A stretch of 64,000 bases of DNA, taken from the NCBI RefSeq assembly GCF_964204865.1, contig NC_135250.1, forward strand, positions 9,052,001 through 9,116,000, written 5' to 3'. The position numbers and the translations under genes are program-made. Positions 36,601-47,500 of the stretch are shown in pieces (positions within the stretch are counted from its first letter, which is position 1; each line of letters begins with the position of its first letter). The notes under the pieces were generated by a model, which saw only the letters and a list, made by a program, of their open reading frames with translations, did not search any database and was not told the origin of the DNA. This DNA is from Styela clava (lineage: Eukaryota; Chordata; Ascidiacea; Stolidobranchia; Styelidae).

Positions 36601-38002
36601 ACATGCTCAATGTCGAAATCCTGTTGCCACAGTTCCAGAATTTTCACTGTTCAGTCAACATCGTTGTCCAGATCCACGTTATAGGGTCGAAGCATCAACA
36701 AACGTCATGAAAAGATTGGTTTCTCGTGAGGGAATTTGCCCTCGCTGGGGAGGAATTGGGGGTGAAGTGTGTGACAGACAACTTGTTTACAGTCGCTATA
36801 AACCGGGATATGTTTTTAAAGGATCAGAAGACAGAAAAGTACCATTTTGTAGCGTTGCTTTCATGCCAGGTGATGAACAAATAGTTCTTGGGGATTATCA
36901 AGGAGATGTTGTTATTCATAATCTTTATTCAGCTGAAGATCAAGTAATACAAGGTGTTGCAGGAATGCCAATTTCAGCTCTGCAGCCCTCTCGTAACGGA
37001 GATTCAATACTAGTTACTGCAGAATCAATTTGGGCCAATAACTGTAGTCTTCATTCATTAGGCACACAACTTGAGCATAAGTTTACATTTGAAGACATAG
37101 ACCATGCTGAATTTTCAAAACTTCACCAAGATAAGATCATTGGGACAAAAGAACACAAGGCCACTGTTTATGACGTAAATACTGGAAGTGCTTTAGACAC
37201 TTTTGAGCGAGAAGATATGTGTTGTTATTACAAGGAAAATCGTGCGACTTTTTCTCCAGATGATAAACTTATTCTTTCAGATGGACTTTTATGGGATGTT
37301 CGTAAACCTCACACGTTGCCAATTCACAAATTCGATCAATTTAATACAACAATTAGTGGCGTATTCCATCCAAATGGTCTACAAGTTGTTATTAATAGCG
37401 AAGTCTGGGACTTGAGAAACTATCATCTTCTTCATACAATACCTGCCCTTGATCAATGTAACCTTACATTTAACAGCGGAGGAACCATAATTTACGCAGT
37501 CAGAACCAAAGACACTTATACCAGTGAAGAACAGAATATAAATAAGTCATTGATGTCAGCTTTTCGTACTTTCGATGCACTCGAATACAAGCAACTGGCA
37601 TTCAATGCTGTTAGACATCAGATCTATGATCTTGCCGTCGATAGCAAGGATTGCAGTGTTGCTATCGTGGAAACGTTAGCTCAAGATGAGGAATGGCGTG
37701 AACCGGCCATGAGCGTGTGTCGATTCTATGAAGTTGGTATGACAAGAGGAGATGAGGATGATGAAGACGTTGAGAGTCATTTTGACGATGAGGACAATGA
37801 GAGTGACGGAGATGGCAGCAGCATTTCTGGTAGTTCTAATGGTGACGATGGGTCCTCGCAAGGTGAGGATCATGATCTAGACCGGCTTAGCGATATGCTT
37901 CGTGATGACAATGATAATTCTAGTGGAGATGACATCAGTTTCGATATCATTGATTCATCAAGTGATTGGCAAACAACAGATGATGAAGAATGGGCTGCTT
38001 GA
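33692..38002 (+). CDS. DCAF1: DCAF1 (VprBP), CRL4 ubiquitin-ligase receptor, single exon (1436 aa)
   Basis: One uninterrupted frame of 1436 codons, close to human DCAF1 (about 1507 aa). Residues about 1-780 are the helical armadillo-like part. A LisH motif lies at about 790-825 (IRISHIVSETHMQYENKEVL). A WD40 propeller covers about 1040-1345, with two DDB1-binding WDxR boxes: W1201-D-V-R1204 and W1239-D-L-R1242. The tail from about 1353 is strongly acidic (DEDDEDVESHFDDEDNESDG), as in the family. The protein presents substrates to CUL4-DDB1 and controls cell cycle and growth. The lack of introns is odd next to intron-rich neighbours. The ATG lies 21 nt after a TTGATTTTCAG acceptor. AATAAA signals at 38286-38291 and 38865-38870 give candidate 3' ends. 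Confidence 0.97.
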   Translation: MENTTTSARDAEKQFSELVEAWKSNHESSDYDPVPFLTDCAKLFEEETIEFHKGDPDPFDERHPEYAQPGCVFGKLLVSLSKSHDFMDKLTSSYFRVTTNPKNPSQITLASARFLLAALPGLEPHTLFKEKEWLIKLLSEWVTDADEPLRTYATGLLVGAIEPQKTSNDEYIRMISILLKRLWNHVRPGKFPESECDGSTFKVDSSIGVKTSSQSRSQKRKLSNSSDAPKLKRIFSEKPHTSTHSPAPNGEMHFTSDYYDNDLSNSSWSEQMPAMIGCSYSLEPPLHSEVCQRFILDFLKCLGEYQDLLSIFLELKALELINIYIKEKKFDGLLIFKALEFLASLLCHNKVATEFIELNGIQNLLSVQRPSMGSTGVSLCIYYLAYKKDAMERACQLPARILSDLVKYALWLLECSHETGRSHAALFFSFSFSFRVILQLFDKMSGLRCLMNMISMSKIIINVLDDNYDPDEDANRLFMRQTTRTVCAALKKYFEAHLQIKVCSAQKSIPKSKERHTIVESVSKYKPMVSSREQFFENLEVLGEISVTDASFRSMSNWLPVLNFYRLDGIALMVKVIDIACDWVTYTGQIEVIRSALDVLAVVTLLPSPQLTLCKHHTLNKKFTGISIMLDIAKGGTLFAVEGETQKSALAVIVNCVRDYATDHRKSTPGPQDTPRSKSSQSKTEKREMVWKYVQYNNGISVLLSLLVINQPALHADEVRYFACKALLGLSNYKPIAQIMSKLPFFIGGQVQSVAREPVLHYKKRLHTKFCKCMGALLEKVSGRPMNLELDLDAIRISHIVSETHMQYENKEVLQMIHNHLVWSKLHNAAEILARDACLFADNQKSILSTPKSRPRAASSGISEHRNNGSGDASSSVNRRISFTRGSHALGDTPTSSHIINIPNQSTSRRHLKGKSDPLSAYNGSNGQQRFKLSQNGIVSVKPKPLICRSKEPPSPPTLNSIIEENFKHQHAQCRNPVATVPEFSLFSQHRCPDPRYRVEASTNVMKRLVSREGICPRWGGIGGEVCDRQLVYSRYKPGYVFKGSEDRKVPFCSVAFMPGDEQIVLGDYQGDVVIHNLYSAEDQVIQGVAGMPISALQPSRNGDSILVTAESIWANNCSLHSLGTQLEHKFTFEDIDHAEFSKLHQDKIIGTKEHKATVYDVNTGSALDTFEREDMCCYYKENRATFSPDDKLILSDGLLWDVRKPHTLPIHKFDQFNTTISGVFHPNGLQVVINSEVWDLRNYHLLHTIPALDQCNLTFNSGGTIIYAVRTKDTYTSEEQNINKSLMSAFRTFDALEYKQLAFNAVRHQIYDLAVDSKDCSVAIVETLAQDEEWREPAMSVCRFYEVGMTRGDEDDEDVESHFDDEDNESDGDGSSISGSSNGDDGSSQGEDHDLDRLSDMLRDDNDNSSGDDISFDIIDSSSDWQTTDDEEWAA

Positions 38003-39585
38003 AACCAGAGCTGGTTTTAAATCACAATCAGTGTATTCCAACTTTGCTTCATCTTTCCTCACGAGGGCTCCTTGAAGTTTCATGGTATGGCCAGTGATAT
38101 GGAACATCAGCCCAAATGCATTTTTGCAAAATCGTGACTCGAAGCTATGATATGGGAGTTTCAAATTATATTGTAAACTTTTGATCATACATATTCAACT
38201 TGAAACTTCTTGAAAGTTAGATTTTGAAAATATGTATACACTTGAAGGGGTTGATTGCAGTGTTAAAAAATTATAAGTGTGAGAAAATAAATGGTTAGGA
38301 GCTGAAGACACTTAGAGTATGTTGTAGCTTTCCCATCCCTGCTTGAAACAATGCATTAAATACTGAGTGCGACAATGTTGGTTCCCCTTTATTAATTATC
38401 CCTGTTGTCAGTCTTGAGTCACACATTCCTGCAATCACTGTATTTCTTATGCCAATTATCAAGAAGTTCCAAATTTTTAAGTCTGACTCAGTAGTGGGCC
38501 TGATTCTTTTCTTTGTCAGTATAATTTTAATGAATGGTGAAGGGTTTTTGAATTTAATTTCTTTCTATGTATTTGTCACTGCTGTTTTACCATCTGAATA
38601 TAAAGTGCTTTATGATCAATCATGAATAGTGTGTCTGCTAAAATTCCTCTAAACTGAAATTAAATCTTCTTGTTTTTTTCTTTCTTTTCAATGTAGATTA
38701 TCATAGTTCCTTCCTCTGATACATGCAAATGCCAAATTTGAGTCAATATTAAATTTCTTTGGGAAAAATGTGTTGCTTTATCAAACTTGGTTACAGGTTT
38801 TGAGGTGGTGTCACAAACTTGTAAATATTAGTGTTGTAATTCATCCGTCTTCGAAGTTATTTAAAATAAAGTATGGCAAGTCATCACACCATTATTGACT
38901 GACAATTTTCAAATATTGTTTCAGGAGCAATAATATTTAATTTATGTTTAATACGGTTCTTACGACTAGCAGAGAATCTTTCGTTAACTGGTTGACATGA
39001 CCCAGAAAAAGGCCATCTGGTGGCAAGTTTTAGTTAAGATTCCCTTTGAAACAAATTTTGCCCTGATCTGTCATAGTGCGTCAGCCAACGCTTTGCTGTA
39101 GATTCGTACATCTTAGCCAGAGTCATATCGTGGCGAGCACCAAATTCTCTAATTACAAAGCTGCTGTACAACTGAACACTTCTAAATAAGCCCCATAAAA
39201 TATAAATCGTTAATCGTGGCGAGCATCCAATTACAAAACTGCTGTACAACCGAACACTTCTAAATAAGCCCCATAAAATATAAATCGTTACACATCTATC
39301 AGACCCCCACAACAGAGATGCGACCTATTTCTTAAAGGGGCAGCTGAGCTTTTAAAACGGTAGGTGCTGCTAATGCAATGACAACCATAAACCCGATGGT
39401 AAGCTTCCGCTAACTGATCTAAAGTACACCAACAAAAGATCAAAACGAATACTTTATTCATTAAAAAACTGTACTATCGAGAATACCATCTCGTTGCCAT
39501 AGGTGCTTTTGATTGGAGAACTGTTGAATTCACGGCCACCAGAAGTCATGCTATCCATCGAACAGTGCTGACCTCCCAAGAGCCA
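38003..39585. other. Convergent 3' regions of DCAF1 and HDDC2
   Basis: This contains the DCAF1 3' UTR with AATAAA at 38286-38291 and 38865-38870, the short tandem duplication at 39129-39293, and the HDDC2 3' UTR on the other strand. No further gene seen. The minus-strand frame at 39034-39312 reads through the duplication. Confidence 0.5.
39129..39293. repeat. Tandem duplication, period about 86 bp
   Basis: Two copies share CGTGGCGAGCA, AATTACAAA, CTGCTGTACAAC and AACACTTCTAAATAAGCCCC, starting at 39129 and 39215. They differ by a few substitutions and an indel. Confidence 0.85.
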
Positions 39586-42329
39586 TCATTTCGTTCCCTC
39601 TGCAGACCTCTTCTCTTTTAAAGTTGCAACAAAATCTTTCACAGTTTGGGTTTTAAAATAACCTGAAAAAATATTTCATTTTTTTATTAGTTTGAATGCC
39701 AAAATCATTAACACAACAAACGCCACATATCAAACTAGATAATTCACCTTCCGTACTGTCAAAAAATTCTTGAAGCCAACCAGGCCTTTCAGAGTCATTT
39801 TCATATTCATAAGCCTGTAAAATCATATCCAACCTATCAAGATCTTTTACGAATATTGATTCAGGTGTCTTCTGCTCTTCAAATTCCTGTTTATATCAAA
39901 ACACAAATGAAGTTAGTTAGTAAGTAGAACATATTATATCATCAAGTGCGCTGATACCTGAACAATATTAATTTTAGTATTATTAAGAGTATTGTCTAAA
40001 CTTGAAATATCATGTGCAAGCCTCACTTGAAATAAACTTTGAATCTCTTCGGCATTATGTTGAGGCAACAAATCTCCAAGTTGTTTCATTGCATTCTGAA
40101 TAAATATAGTTACCGTTTATGAGGCCAAAAAATGACAATGTGGAATCCCTAAGATAGAAGGGGCCCAACTAATATATTGTGTTGTCAATATAGTAATACA
40201 GCAGACCATAGGTGCTTGGAGAGTTGGCACTAGCACAGTAGAATTGAAATCTGGAGTTTGCAGAAGTAGAAATTTCAAAATTTTAGACCTCTCATGAAAA
40301 CTAGGGATTTTAAAATCACAACGGACTCATGCCAAAGTAAAATTTGGTCCTCTCAGAGTTGAGGGCTGGGGTCAAAAGTTCCTTTTTCTGGAGTCAGGAG
40401 CCTGAAACAAAAGGTTTCTCGGTCACGAGTTTTGTTTATTAAATGGCTCAAGAGTTGGGAGCTGAAGTGGGCAATGCCATATTGATGCAGGATTGCTGGC
40501 AAAAACCAATAGGATGTTTCACACATGCTGGTATATTTGAATTATTACTCGACATACCGTTTCTTCCGTATATTTTTGTTCTTTCGAAATCCCATCGCAC
40601 GGGGTGTAATCTCCAACAATACATTCTGCCATGTCATGAACCAAGCAAAGTTTCATACAACTAGAAAAAAGAAATGTAAGATCATAAATTACTCACAATC
40701 AGGAATGGGTAGCTAGTTTGAAACTATAATGGCTCACGTGTTAGATTCAAAATGTGGCTCCAAAGCTTTATGTTTAACCTGATGTTTTTGGTATGACCAT
40801 TACCATGAAACACTATAATAGTTGTAAATTTTAAAATTACAAACAATAATAGGCCATATGTAGATTTATTGATCAGGGCAGAGTAGATGATTAAACACAT
40901 AGGAAACAAGGACCAATTTTAGACATGGCGAATAACACAAATTTACACCTTTTTTATAAAACTATTAATTATATAAGTTCGCACATGGAGTCAAAGATGA
41001 ACTAGCAATTTATAAGAGTTCCCATACAGCAGAATTTCAGTAATTCAATGGGTTCTACTGCTTGCTTGAAAAATAAGGTTGATAGCAAAAATCTATACCT
41101 ACTGGTCCTTCCGTAAATCTGGTTCACACATTGTCATTGCCATGATTGACATTCTGCAAGAAAATGTTGAGTGGCATTTCAAAATAGTGACATATCCCAA
41201 GATTTAACCAAAGGCATGTAATGAGAGACCCACTAATTTGGTTTGTTTATGTTTATGAGAGATGTTTATGAATATCTCGAATATTTAGGCCGGCTTCATT
41301 CGATGATTTAACCGCGACATAATTTAAAATCATCACCTCAAACTGGCAGATAATAATATTTGTTTTTAGATGTATAGCAGGGCTCTCGAGTTCGTGAAAA
41401 TTTAAACTCGCCACAGACTAAAAACCTTAAAAAATGTTGACTTTTTTGACTCCAGCACCGAAATCCAAGGTAATCACATTTTGATAACAAAAACATTGGT
41501 GTGTGCAAGCTTTCTTTTTATACACTGTTAAGAACACTTATTAAACTTGATGCTTTTTTAGTTTCCGAGGGAAATTTTGACTTTTATTATCGCCATTGAA
41601 GCTTTGAAATTTTGACTACAGGCGTTTGAAAATTCGACTCCGCTGGAAGCATGTCAAACTGTGCCCAATATAAAAAAAACAAAAAATTCCTGAGAAAATG
41701 GACTAATACCTAGTTTACCCCAATGTCGTCGTTCCTTTAAGTTGTGTCTAACTTACCTATACATGTGTCCACTTATTGTTTCAGGATCTTCCACTCCCTT
41801 TCTCACCCAGCCTGACCGCTTGATTTTCTGAATACCAAATTCGTTTGTGTGTGAGATATTTGAGAACGAATTGAAGTATCATAACATTTTATGTCAGACA
41901 ACTTGAAAGCTAAAGAGGAAAGTCAAACCAGATAATAAATTTCTATTCGCAAATTGATTTGAAGAGAGATAAACAGCATGGTTGGCAGACAACATTAATA
42001 TACATAACTTTGGACGTAAAATGATTAAAATCTTTTTCGTGAAGAATAATTTCAAATGGTATAAATACATTCTGGCAATCCAACTTAATAAAATTATCTT
42101 TTTAGGAAGTAAAATATTTATTATGATCCATTTTATTTCAAATATTCGAAACGACACGGAGAAAAGGAATTTGAAACAAATATAGTGTGTTTATAAGAAA
42201 AAATCGCAATTTGATTTTAAAATCTCTCACCTTTAATCTTCCCACTAATGAATAAAATGTCATCATATCTTTATACTTATTCATATTTCGGTTGATATGA
42301 CAGAAATTTCTAGTTACTAATTTATACAT
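39586..42329 (-). CDS. HDDC2: HDDC2, HD-domain 5'-deoxynucleotidase (202 aa, 7 exons)
   Basis: Exons in order on the minus strand: 42329-42231, 41827-41757, 41153-41103, 40660-40558, 40095-40027, 39886-39748 and 39662-39586. Phases agree, the total is 609 nt, and length matches human HDDC2 (204 aa). HD-domain ligands visible are H54 (ISGHMYR) and H82-D83 (CLVHDMAE), binding the metal used to hydrolyse deoxynucleoside 5'-monophosphates. SGH replaces the usual SDH before the first histidine. The end of exon 5 needs care: CAA|GTGAGG gives the family sequence, while a later in-frame donor would add 22 residues. A second in-frame ATG at 42284 would shorten the protein by 15 residues. It lies 240 bp downstream of COX11 on the same strand. 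Confidence 0.92.
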
Positions 42330-42515
42330 TCAAGTTCAAGCAAAATTATGACAAAAATCTATGTAAGAAAAAAATTAAACAAAAAAATAATCCATAAAAT
42401 TCATAATACAAGATTTCAGAAGCAAATTATCACAACAGATAGAAATTTACAAGAAATTTGATTTTTTTTCTGCAAATAATTTTTTAAAACAAAAACTCAA
42501 AGTCGTCAAAAACCT

Positions 42516-42521
42516 TTTAAT
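42516..42521 (-). terminator. Probable COX11 polyadenylation signal (ATTAAA)
   Basis: On the minus strand ATTAAA lies about 50 nt after the COX11 stop and before the HDDC2 start. No AATAAA was seen in this gap. Confidence 0.4.
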
Positions 42522-42569
42522 TGCCGATAGCTTGCAAAGCTGTGATTTCTATTTTCCAGTTTTATCTAA

Positions 42570-43451
42570 TTATTGTGTTACAGCCGGTGCTGGCTGAGCC
42601 CCTTTGAAACGAGCGTTCATAAAGCCAGGCATAGGTAGAATTTGCCCTTCCTCGGCTTTGAAAAATGTATAAGATAATACAATATCATTAACTCTAGCTA
42701 ATTGCGGATCATTATCGAATTCAGGGTCGATATAAAAAAATACAGGCATGTCCACTTCTTCATGTGGATTTAACCATTGTTCTTCAAAGCAAAAACATTG
42801 AATTTTATTGAAATAGGGTCCAGCTTGAAAAGGCAGCACATTATAGGTTGCAACCCCTACAATAGGTGTATCAGTGGGATTTTTGGCTGTATAAAATGCC
42901 AGAGCAGTTTCTCCTGGAACAACTGTCACTCGATGCTGCGAAGGCTTAAAATTCCATTGCATTGCTGCATGTCTATCTGCGTTGAAAGTTACTGTGATCG
43001 GTCTTTCTCGAATCGGTTTCATTGTGCTCACATTTTCAGTTTTGTGGCCGATGTTAGGATCTCCGCCAATTCCTGTGGCCTGACAGAACATTCTGTATAG
43101 GGGAACACTTGCATATGAAACACCGATCATGAATATTATTCCAGAAGCAATGTATAATACAACATCAACATTTGAACCACGATTTGTATGATAATATTTA
43201 TTATTAATTGAAAATCTCAATCTTGAAACATGTAGTGTCCGTCTTTTACATTGCACAGCAAAATCTTGAGAAGTTTGTAATAATAACTTCTTTGTAGGAA
43301 AAAGAATTTTCAACATGGATTTTCCACTGCAAGTAGTCGATATTCCACTGCTGGTAGAAGCCAGCCTCAATTGACATTGCAATGTTCTGCATAAACTTGA
43401 AGCAAGTCTAAACATCTTGTTTTCAAATATTACTGTTTCAGAACAAAACAT
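42570..43451 (-). CDS. COX11: COX11, copper chaperone for cytochrome c oxidase, single exon (up to 293 aa)
   Basis: The protein places copper in the CuB site of COX1 in the mitochondrial inner membrane. A mitochondrial presequence rich in R, S and L comes first. A membrane segment at about 97-117 follows (VVLYIASGIIFMIGVSYASV), then the family hallmark VPLYRMFCQATG. The copper motif CFCFEEQ puts its cysteines at 219 and 221. The C-terminal fold ends with the conserved SYTFFKAEEG. The first ATG gives 293 aa. The second, at 43415 (MFRLASSLCRTL), gives 281 aa and a better targeting peptide, so it is the likelier start. There are no introns. It is transcribed away from KLHL10 and lies directly before HDDC2. 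Confidence 0.95.
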   Translation of the reverse strand: MFCSETVIFENKMFRLASSLCRTLQCQLRLASTSSGISTTCSGKSMLKILFPTKKLLLQTSQDFAVQCKRRTLHVSRLRFSINNKYYHTNRGSNVDVVLYIASGIIFMIGVSYASVPLYRMFCQATGIGGDPNIGHKTENVSTMKPIRERPITVTFNADRHAAMQWNFKPSQHRVTVVPGETALAFYTAKNPTDTPIVGVATYNVLPFQAGPYFNKIQCFCFEEQWLNPHEEVDMPVFFYIDPEFDNDPQLARVNDIVLSYTFFKAEEGQILPMPGFMNARFKGAQPAPAVTQ

Positions 43452-43508
43452 TACAGTTAAAAATCATATTATGGATAAAAAAAATAGGTTTTCTCGCACG
43501 ACTGCATT

Positions 43509-44031
43509 ATGTGTACTTGCATTCAGGTATGTCTTCATGTCTAAAATGAAGAAAATAATGGAATGCTTTGCAAATAATTATATTCAATACAACAGATTCT
43601 TGATGTTTGGGAAATTTAAATATACTATCTATCTAGCATTCTATCCTATCAAATTTAATATACTTTATTCGAAAATTTCAATATAATACATGTGGCCATT
43701 GAAAAACAATTAATGATTTTTTCATTATTTCTGAATATTTAATTTAAAAATATATAAGGATTTGTGCAAATTTTGAGTCTAAATATTAGAATTTGAAATA
43801 ATATTAGTTTGCACTTTGCATTAAATACTAATTTACTCGTATACTAAGTAACACTGCTCACTCATATTGTTTCACTTTCAGACGCCCAACACGCTTTCAG
43901 ACTCAGAATACAATAAAAACGACAACAACGCGGTGACAGGTATGCGACCAACTACTGGAATAAAACCTGATTTTAGTCATAACATTACCAACAACAAGCG
44001 AAGGAACCAGTCCAGAGTATCCTCATACTAA
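43509..44031 (+). CDS. Possible small two-exon protein (55 aa), unrecognised
   Basis: The second exon, 43882-44031, follows TTTCACTTTCAG and stays open for 49 codons to TAA. AATAAA begins 3 nt after the stop (44034-44039). The best upstream donor is ATTCAG|GTATGT at 43526; the phase matches if translation starts at the ATG at 43509 (MCTCIQ, then TPNTLSDSEYN). The protein would be polar, rich in N, T and S, ending NNKRRNQSRVSSY. A different first exon is equally possible. I know no family like it. It starts only 58 bp from the COX11 start on the opposite strand, so the two might share a promoter. Confidence 0.35.
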
Positions 44032-44526
44032 GTAATAAAAACCTCATATCGGTATTTCACGCCGAATCTGTTCTTATCATAGTAGACTGACTGATAGAAA
44101 ACTTGATGTAATATTTACAATTACAAGTTCCAACGTTTCTAATATTTCGAATTACCAAATACTTGCCATGCAGATGCGCAACACAAGAAAAACGCCGCAA
44201 TTGTCTTTGTTTTATTCGTACGATATTTGTGTGAATGAGGGGAATTGGACACATTTGAGAGGTAGGAAAATCTTTCCACTTCCCGAGATAAATATGCAAA
44301 CATATCGCCCTAACGTTTCGGCATGTCATGCATGTAGGAGGTAGACGCTTTCTCTCAGATCCCAATGTTGATAATTGATTACGTCACAATGACCAAACAT
44401 GTGATTTATGTATTTGTTTATCCTGCGTGACTACCCGGAAGATAGAGAACCTATTCCAGGATTTTTTATTCAAGCTTTTGTGAAAATCATGTGTGAAAAT
44501 AACTCTGCCTAATTACAAAATTGAAA

Positions 44527-47500
44527 ATGTCATCAAAAGCTTCCGGTGATGCTCCACAATCAGGTAATCAATAGGAATTCACAGTAAGTTTTTTAAGTGC
44601 ATTGCAACCGACAAAGATTAATCGTTATATCTAAAATGTAGTTAAAAATCAAATTTTATATGAATGGCTTATAGTAATAGCTGTAGAAATTCGTTTGTTA
44701 GAGACATAGGGCAGCCTCGCGAGCATTCTTATATTTGAGTTTATTATTCACAAATAGTGAATGGTACACGCCGTACCTAATGGTACCTAACTTTCTGAGC
44801 TTATTAGTCTGCACTAACATTTTTTCGGGATTTAAGTTAGAGATAAAGAGTGAATATGTTCTGATTAATGAAAACTGGTAAGATGAGGTGAATCTACTTG
44901 TTTATCTTTTTCAAATACAGAAACTAAACGAATAACAGAAAAGAAGGATGATATTTACAATTGGAGAATGTCTTACGAGGCGTGGCAAACATTCAACGAC
45001 TTGAGAGAGAAGGGGCTTTTCTATGATGTCACTCTTGTCACAGACGACCAGCAAAAGTTTTCAGCGCACAGGATTGTTCTGTGCACGTGTGGTCATTACT
45101 TCAGGTACTGAAAGCTTTTACTTATTTATTTCGCAGCAATCTTTCCATTTTCTTACGTTATTAATATGATAAAAAAGGAAATATCCATTGCAGTATTCAT
45201 TTTCTTAAAGCGAAATGAAAAATCGTGCGTTTCATTTGATTGAAACACTAATACAGTCAAATGTCTTTCGGCATTTTTTACAGATCATTATTCAGCGGAC
45301 GCTGGAAAAGCAGTAGTCAGAAGGAAATACGGATTCCCGGAGTAAACGCTACTATGATGAAATGTGTTATTCAATTTGCTTATACAAGAAGTGTGAGAGC
45401 CAATCTCTAGTTTGTCTATATATATTTAATTTTTGCCTGGTATCTGCTCAAATTGTTCATATTTGTTGTTACAGATAAAGTTAAATTCTATAAGCGAAGC
45501 AAAGGAGTTGCTCATTGTTGGAAACCACTTCGGCGTTGACGAAATGATGAAAATATGCGCCCACTATCTCACGCAAAAAATGAAGCCCAAAAATTGTTTG
45601 GAATTTTGGGAATTCGCCAGGTGATAGATAGATAATGATTTATTTCCGATACAAGTACATAATACAGTAAGCATGAGCAAATAACAATAAGCATAAAAAT
45701 GTATACGGAAGGGGACGGGCAAGACTTCCAAGGTCAACAAGGTCGACCGACCCCTAAGGTAAGATTCTACCAAGACAGGACACTCTAAAGCAGGCATCAT
45801 AATTACAATAAAGAAATAGAAATTTTTGAGTTTTAAGCCCGGTTAAGAGGCTCCAGAAATCAATTCCCCGAAAGTATTGGAATAGAAATAAAAATTACAA
45901 GGAACAAAAACATCACATGATTACGCAGATCATGTTTTTGATAGTAATTAAAAATGCGAGAAAGAATAAGAAGGGCGTCGGGCTGATGAGAATGAGGCAA
46001 TTTCTATGAATAGGTGAAAAATTAAAAATACCATACTTCCCAAGCTATATAGTACATATAATTATTACTTCAGACTATATATAATAGTATCTTCAATAAT
46101 TTTCACAAAGACATATAAAGAATGCATATATAAGATTGTGAATTCCTATCCATTTGATTGTTGGTTACATATACTTTAGTAAAAATCAGCAATGCTTTTT
46201 CGTTAGAGTTGAATGAATAGTCAATAGATCTTCTAATATATATATATATATATTGAAATAAATGAAAAATAGGTATAACGAACTATCACTTTTTAAATCG
46301 ATGAACGTGGCCTGCATTTGTTATGTTCTATCTGTGACCCACAATACCCAGTCTTTGTGTTTTATTGATCTAGAATTTACTATTGCAAAGAGTTGGAGAT
46401 GAAAGCCTTTTTGTTTATTCTGAGTAATTTCCAATCACTCGCGAACCTCCAAGAATCTTGTAGTGGTAAGACGTTGATGGAACTGGATGCCGATAGTCTG
46501 CGGAAAATTCTTGAAAATGATGAACTCAATGTGAAAAACGAGAAGCTGCCTCTTCGTGTCGTTTTGAGGTTAGACCAGGGGTCACCAATTTTTTTTTTGA
46601 CTGCAGACCAGGTATGACTCAAACTGTGTTGAAACGGGCCGGACAAATATTTTTGTCAATGCAATACAATAAATTTCCAAAAGTAAGAAAATCCTTTCAA
46701 TTTATTCAACAATACAAATTCTACATTTCTGAAGTCTTGAATATTAAATTCTATATCGCAGAATATAGATCAAGAACAACATGAGGTTACCTGTTAAGAT
46801 AACAATTGCTGTCATGAATATTCGCATGTAAGCAGTACAAAAGTTAATGTGACTTGTACTATTAGCGTAAAATTCACGTTCGACGTTTATTTTAGCACGA
46901 GAAACGTACACAGCAACGGCACGCGCCACGAGTGTATCCTTCGCGGAAACGCTGCGTTCCGGTATAGAATTTTAGAAAAATAGTGATTGACTTACTTGAT
47001 TCATACTTAAATTTCTAAATCACGATCAAAACTAACGAATAGCATTCAAAATCGCGAAAACGAGATATCATTTGAAACCACAACTGAAAATCCGGAGCGA
47101 ATGCGAGAAGGTCTATTGTTAGGTCACGTTTTGCATCTTGCTGATTGGTCAATGTTACGAAATAAACAAGTAAGTCGATGCTCGGGAATACATCCCTTGG
47201 AAAAAATGCACCTTGTTTTCATGTTATTGCGGGCCAGATGAAAAGATGCCACGGGCCGCATCCGGCTCGCAAGCCGTAGTTTGGTGACCCCTGGATTAGA
47301 TAGTCAAAACTTCTCATGTCTACAACACAATTATATATATATTCATTTGTAAACGGCATCGTGTCATGTAAATAATATTTTATGTCCCTTTTTATTCAAA
47401 CAAGGGGTGTATATCTACATATATATCTTAATTTTGATTCCGTCGTCTTCAAGTACATTCTATAATCCACAAGATAAGCTGCTGGTTCTCACATATGGTC

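Noticed and set aside
34063-37873. Several minus-strand or out-of-frame ORFs of 60-118 aa
   Set aside because: Shadows of the DCAF1 frame with no motifs of their own.
39961-40026. Extension of HDDC2 exon 5 by 22 residues to a later donor
   Set aside because: In frame, but it inserts residues absent from HDDC2; CAA followed by GTGAGG gives the conserved sequence directly. It could be a minor isoform.
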